Assembly (NCBI GenBank): GCA_965223955.1
Contig: OZ245029.1
Span: forward strand, 2,170,001-2,234,000
Direction of reading: 5' to 3'
DNA from: Bin75 sp965223955
GTDB lineage: Bacteria > Nitrospirota > Nitrospiria > Nitrospirales > UBA8639
Length of the DNA stretch: 64,000 bases
The notes beneath the pieces are model-generated. The model had not been told where the DNA came from, searched no databases, and saw nothing but the letters and a program-made list of their open reading frames with translations. The position numbers were made by a program, and so were the translations under genes. This document shows, piece by piece, positions 61,549 through 64,000 of this stretch. Within the stretch, counting starts at the first letter, position 1. The number at the start of each line of letters is the position of its first letter.

Positions 61549-62337
61549 ATGCTCAAACAAGTCCTGACTATCGCCGGTTCCGACTCGGGTGGCGGCGCCG
61601 GGGTCCAGGCGGACCTGAAAGCCATGTCCGCCAACGGCACCTATGCCATGTCGGTGATTACGTCGATTACCGCACAGAATACCACGGGCGTCACGGCCAT
61701 TCACGATCTCCCCGAATCCATCGTCGAAGCGCAGATCGACGCGATTTTTGTCGATTTCGACGTGGCCGCGGTCAAAACGGGGATGTTGTCCTCGGCCGCA
61801 CTCACGTACCTGGTCAGCCGGAAGTTGCAACAGTACCACGTGCCCTGGATTGTCGTCGATCCCGTCATGGTTTCCAAGAGCGGACAGGACCTGTTACAGG
61901 CCGATGCGATCGATGCGGTGAAACAGGCCCTCATTCCCCTGGCCTCCGTCATCACGCCCAATATCCATGAAGCCGAACGGTTGACCGGCCTGACGATCCG
62001 GTCGCTGGCCGAAGCCCGGCAGGCGGCGAAAGCGCTTCACCAGCTTGGCTGCCAACACGTCCTGCTCAAAGGCGGGCATTTACTGGAACAGCCCGCCACC
62101 GATCTGTTGTATGACGGCCGTTTTTTTCGAATGTATAAAGGAGAATGGATCGACACGCCTCACACCCATGGCACGGGCTGCACCTTCGCCTCGGCTCTTT
62201 CAGCTCACCTGGCGTTGGGCAAACCCCTCCCTGACGCGGTCGACGCGGCCAAACAATACGTCACGGAGGCGATTCGCCATAGTCTGGCCATCGGTCAGGG
62301 CCGGGGGCCGACCAACCATTTCTATTTTCTGTCGTAG
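61549..62337 (+). CDS. thiD: Hydroxymethylpyrimidine/phosphomethylpyrimidine kinase
   Basis: The 262-residue ribokinase-fold enzyme opens MLKQVLTIAGSDSGGGAGVQADLK, the standard ThiD start, so I use the ATG at 61549. VDPVMVSKSG, TPNIHEAERLTG, VLLKGGHL and HTHGTGCTFASALSAHLALG (catalytic Asp replaced by the usual GTGC context) are present. It phosphorylates HMP twice for thiamine synthesis. No other thi gene is adjacent. Confidence 0.97.
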   Translation: MLKQVLTIAGSDSGGGAGVQADLKAMSANGTYAMSVITSITAQNTTGVTAIHDLPESIVEAQIDAIFVDFDVAAVKTGMLSSAALTYLVSRKLQQYHVPWIVVDPVMVSKSGQDLLQADAIDAVKQALIPLASVITPNIHEAERLTGLTIRSLAEARQAAKALHQLGCQHVLLKGGHLLEQPATDLLYDGRFFRMYKGEWIDTPHTHGTGCTFASALSAHLALGKPLPDAVDAAKQYVTEAIRHSLAIGQGRGPTNHFYFLS

Positions 62338-62665
62338 GGACCGGCCTGCATGCCTGTCCTAATGGACGGTTCCTTGTCGGGTTACGCTGCGCTAACCCGA
62401 CCTACCTTTCGCATTTGCAGCCGCGCGATCATTCACCTTCTGTCATTCCCGACGCTCCCCTCCTGTCATCCTTGATCCCCGATTACAACGTCGGGGACAG
62501 GCTATTTTTAATCGAGGATCCAGGGATTTTTTGTTCTAGACAGGGCCGCCCGCATGGAGGAACAGAAGAGAAAGACTCTGGATCCCCGATCAGGTCGGGG
62601 ATGACAGCAGGGGAAAAAACGCGTACCGATTGACAGCATTGCTTGCTCTTCTTCAGGATTCGGCC
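62338..62665. repeat. Intergenic region with dispersed repeats
   Basis: A REP-like palindrome is at 62375-62405. Family D copies are at about 62465-62530 and 62578-62610 (ccccgatcaggtcggggatg). No gene is seen. Confidence 0.65.
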
Positions 62666-63454
62666 ATGGAAGAGACACCCCTCACCTTTCAAGACGGCGC
62701 AGGCAACTCGTTCTCGGCCATCCTGGCGAAACCCGATCGGAAAAGTGATCGAGCCGTCATCCTCTGCCATGGCTTTCTCTCGACTAAAGAGAGTCGAACC
62801 AACCTCCGCCTGACTCAACTCCTGGTCGCCCAGGGGATCAGCACCTTTCGCTTCGACTGGTTCGGGATGGGCGACTCCGAGGGGGACTTCGGTCGTCTCA
62901 CGGTTTCAGCGTGTTGCGACCAGTTGGAACGCGCCATCACCCTGATGCGCGAACACGGGTATTCTGATTTAGGACTCATCGGCTCGAGTTTCGGCGGGCT
63001 CCTGACCATCCTGGTTGGTCAGAATCATCCTGAACTGCGTGCCATCGGCCTCAAATGTCCGGTCCCGGATTTTCCGGAAATGCTGGAACACGAATTCGGG
63101 TCCGATGGCATTGAAGAATGGAAACGCACCAATTATATTCCCGACGTGACGGGTGGAACGGCACCGGTTTTTCTGGATTTTTCATTTCATGAGAGTTGTC
63201 GTGCCTTCGATGCCTATGAGGCCGCTCGAAAAATCAACGCGCCCGTCCTGATCGTCCATGGAAAAGAAGACGAATTGGTCCCCTTCCACCAAATCCGGCA
63301 ATTGGAGGACGCCTTGCCCGGCGATAAGGAACTCGTACTGCTTCCCGAGGCCGACCACCAGTTCGGAAGGCCGGAAGATTTTCGTCACATGACCGTTCGA
63401 CTGGCAAACTGGATGCAGACCCATCTTTCACACTTGACGCAAAGCCGACCATGA
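62666..63454 (+). CDS. Alpha/beta hydrolase (S33-like)
   Basis: The 262-residue cytoplasmic protein begins MEETPLTFQDG. VILCHGFLSTKES is the oxyanion region, and GLIGSSFGGLLTILVG holds the nucleophile serine (about residue 107). The probable acid is Asp in HGKEDELVP and the base His in PEADHQFGRP. The substrate is unknown. Its stop overlaps the next start by 4 bp. Confidence 0.88.
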   Translation: MEETPLTFQDGAGNSFSAILAKPDRKSDRAVILCHGFLSTKESRTNLRLTQLLVAQGISTFRFDWFGMGDSEGDFGRLTVSACCDQLERAITLMREHGYSDLGLIGSSFGGLLTILVGQNHPELRAIGLKCPVPDFPEMLEHEFGSDGIEEWKRTNYIPDVTGGTAPVFLDFSFHESCRAFDAYEAARKINAPVLIVHGKEDELVPFHQIRQLEDALPGDKELVLLPEADHQFGRPEDFRHMTVRLANWMQTHLSHLTQSRP

Positions 63455-63921
63455 CCACGTCTCCCGTCAAGTTGAGCGAGGAGCAGCTTGAAATCTTTCG
63501 AGTGCTCTACCCCTGGTATAAGGAAGAGGTGTTCCGCCGCCGGGAACAGATGATGCGCCTGACGGCCTTCGGCAGCGCGTTTTTGGTCCTGCTCCTCATC
63601 ACGATTCTGGCGCTCTCTCCGCCGTATCCCGTGCATCTCACCATCAAGATCTTTGCCATTACCGGCACCGCCCTGTTCTCGACATTGTTCGTCTACCTTA
63701 TTTTGCAGCAACGCGATCGCCACCGCATTGCCAAGCAAACCCTGATCGAGATGGAACAGGTGCTCGGCCTGTATGAAGAGGGCCTCTATCTGGTGGGGAA
63801 AGCCCTGTACCCGGAAGATTGGCAAACCGCCTGGTTGAATGACCGCAGCGTGACCATTTACGTTGCCGTGCTTACGGCCTTGACGATTCTCGTCGTAGCT
63901 TCGATCCTCAGCAAAGGCTGA
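63451..63921 (+). CDS. Small membrane protein of unknown function
   Basis: The 156-residue protein has three hydrophobic segments (about 40-58, 65-85 and 135-153) with an internal helical, charged region. I recognise no family. It overlaps the hydrolase gene by 4 bp (ATGA), so the two are coexpressed. Confidence 0.7.
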   Translation: MTTSPVKLSEEQLEIFRVLYPWYKEEVFRRREQMMRLTAFGSAFLVLLLITILALSPPYPVHLTIKIFAITGTALFSTLFVYLILQQRDRHRIAKQTLIEMEQVLGLYEEGLYLVGKALYPEDWQTAWLNDRSVTIYVAVLTALTILVVASILSKG

Positions 63922-63970
63922 GGGGCTTGCATGATTCGAAAAACGAAGCTAGCCGCAACCTATCTCCCCG

Positions 63971-64000
63971 CTCTACCTCCCCTCACCCCTCCCGATCCTT
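63971..64000. repeat. Family A repeat arm, cut by the window end
   Basis: ctctacctcccctcacccct is the usual right-arm opening. The rest lies beyond the window. Confidence 0.6.

Overview
The window looks like a chromosomal segment of a Gram-negative bacterium. It has two TonB-dependent receptors, beta-barrel outer-membrane proteins, a lipoprotein and an outer-membrane vitamin B12 transporter. Moderate-to-high GC, a HemQ-like protein of the chlorite dismutase family, the rpsB-tsf-pyrH-frr block and very abundant intergenic repeats suggest Nitrospirota (Nitrospirales). That placement is inference; I cannot run a phylogeny.

Layout. 1-9.7 kb is a minus-strand housekeeping run: a broken outer-membrane barrel gene, a HEAT-repeat protein, a RidA-like protein, mltG, alaS, recA, thpR and cinA, separated by repeats. 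At 9.9-10.9 kb an IS481-type element with a 6-bp target duplication sits inside one of those repeats. 11-13 kb holds a barrel gene bracketed by decayed scraps of paralogs. 13.5-19.7 kb holds hemQ, several unknown genes, a tRNA with anticodon CAT, a methyltransferase and a ProA homolog lacking the usual catalytic cysteine. 20-24.4 kb is rpsB-tsf-pyrH-frr-alr on the plus strand, behind a large inverted repeat and a terminator-like leader hairpin. 24.4-41.3 kb is dominated by corrinoid metabolism, all on the minus strand: cobQ, btuF-btuC-btuD, btuB, a PduO-type adenosyltransferase, cobU, cobT (frameshifted), cobS, a small cysteine-rich protein, cbiB, cobD and a membrane-anchored unknown. Two cobalamin riboswitches precede btuF and btuB; the btuF one is followed by an intrinsic terminator. 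These genes import corrinoids, adenosylate them, amidate the ring and attach the nucleotide loop. No corrin-ring synthesis genes are present apart from a precorrin-2 dehydrogenase-like gene.

41.3-46.4 kb is an accessory patch: intact hicBA, recQ, scraps of a second hicBA copy and of a hydrolase gene, a DUF2442 gene, elbB, and an AT-rich NYN-domain gene. The NYN gene is preceded by a consensus promoter, two adjacent ~25-nt hairpin repeats and a strong terminator. This is the layout of type III toxin-antitoxin loci, but with a NYN nuclease in the toxin position, and it is the most interesting candidate here. 46.6-54.8 kb returns to housekeeping genes (ribD, ppdK, glyS, glyQ). 55-60.4 kb holds a GC-rich TonB receptor and an RloA/RloB (AbiL-like) defence pair among repeats. 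61-64 kb has a cupredoxin lipoprotein, thiD, an alpha/beta hydrolase and a membrane protein.

At least five families of short dispersed repeats fill the gaps between genes. Several genes carry single-base homopolymer frameshifts (barrel gene at 104-108, cobT at 30933-30938), which may be sequence errors rather than real lesions.
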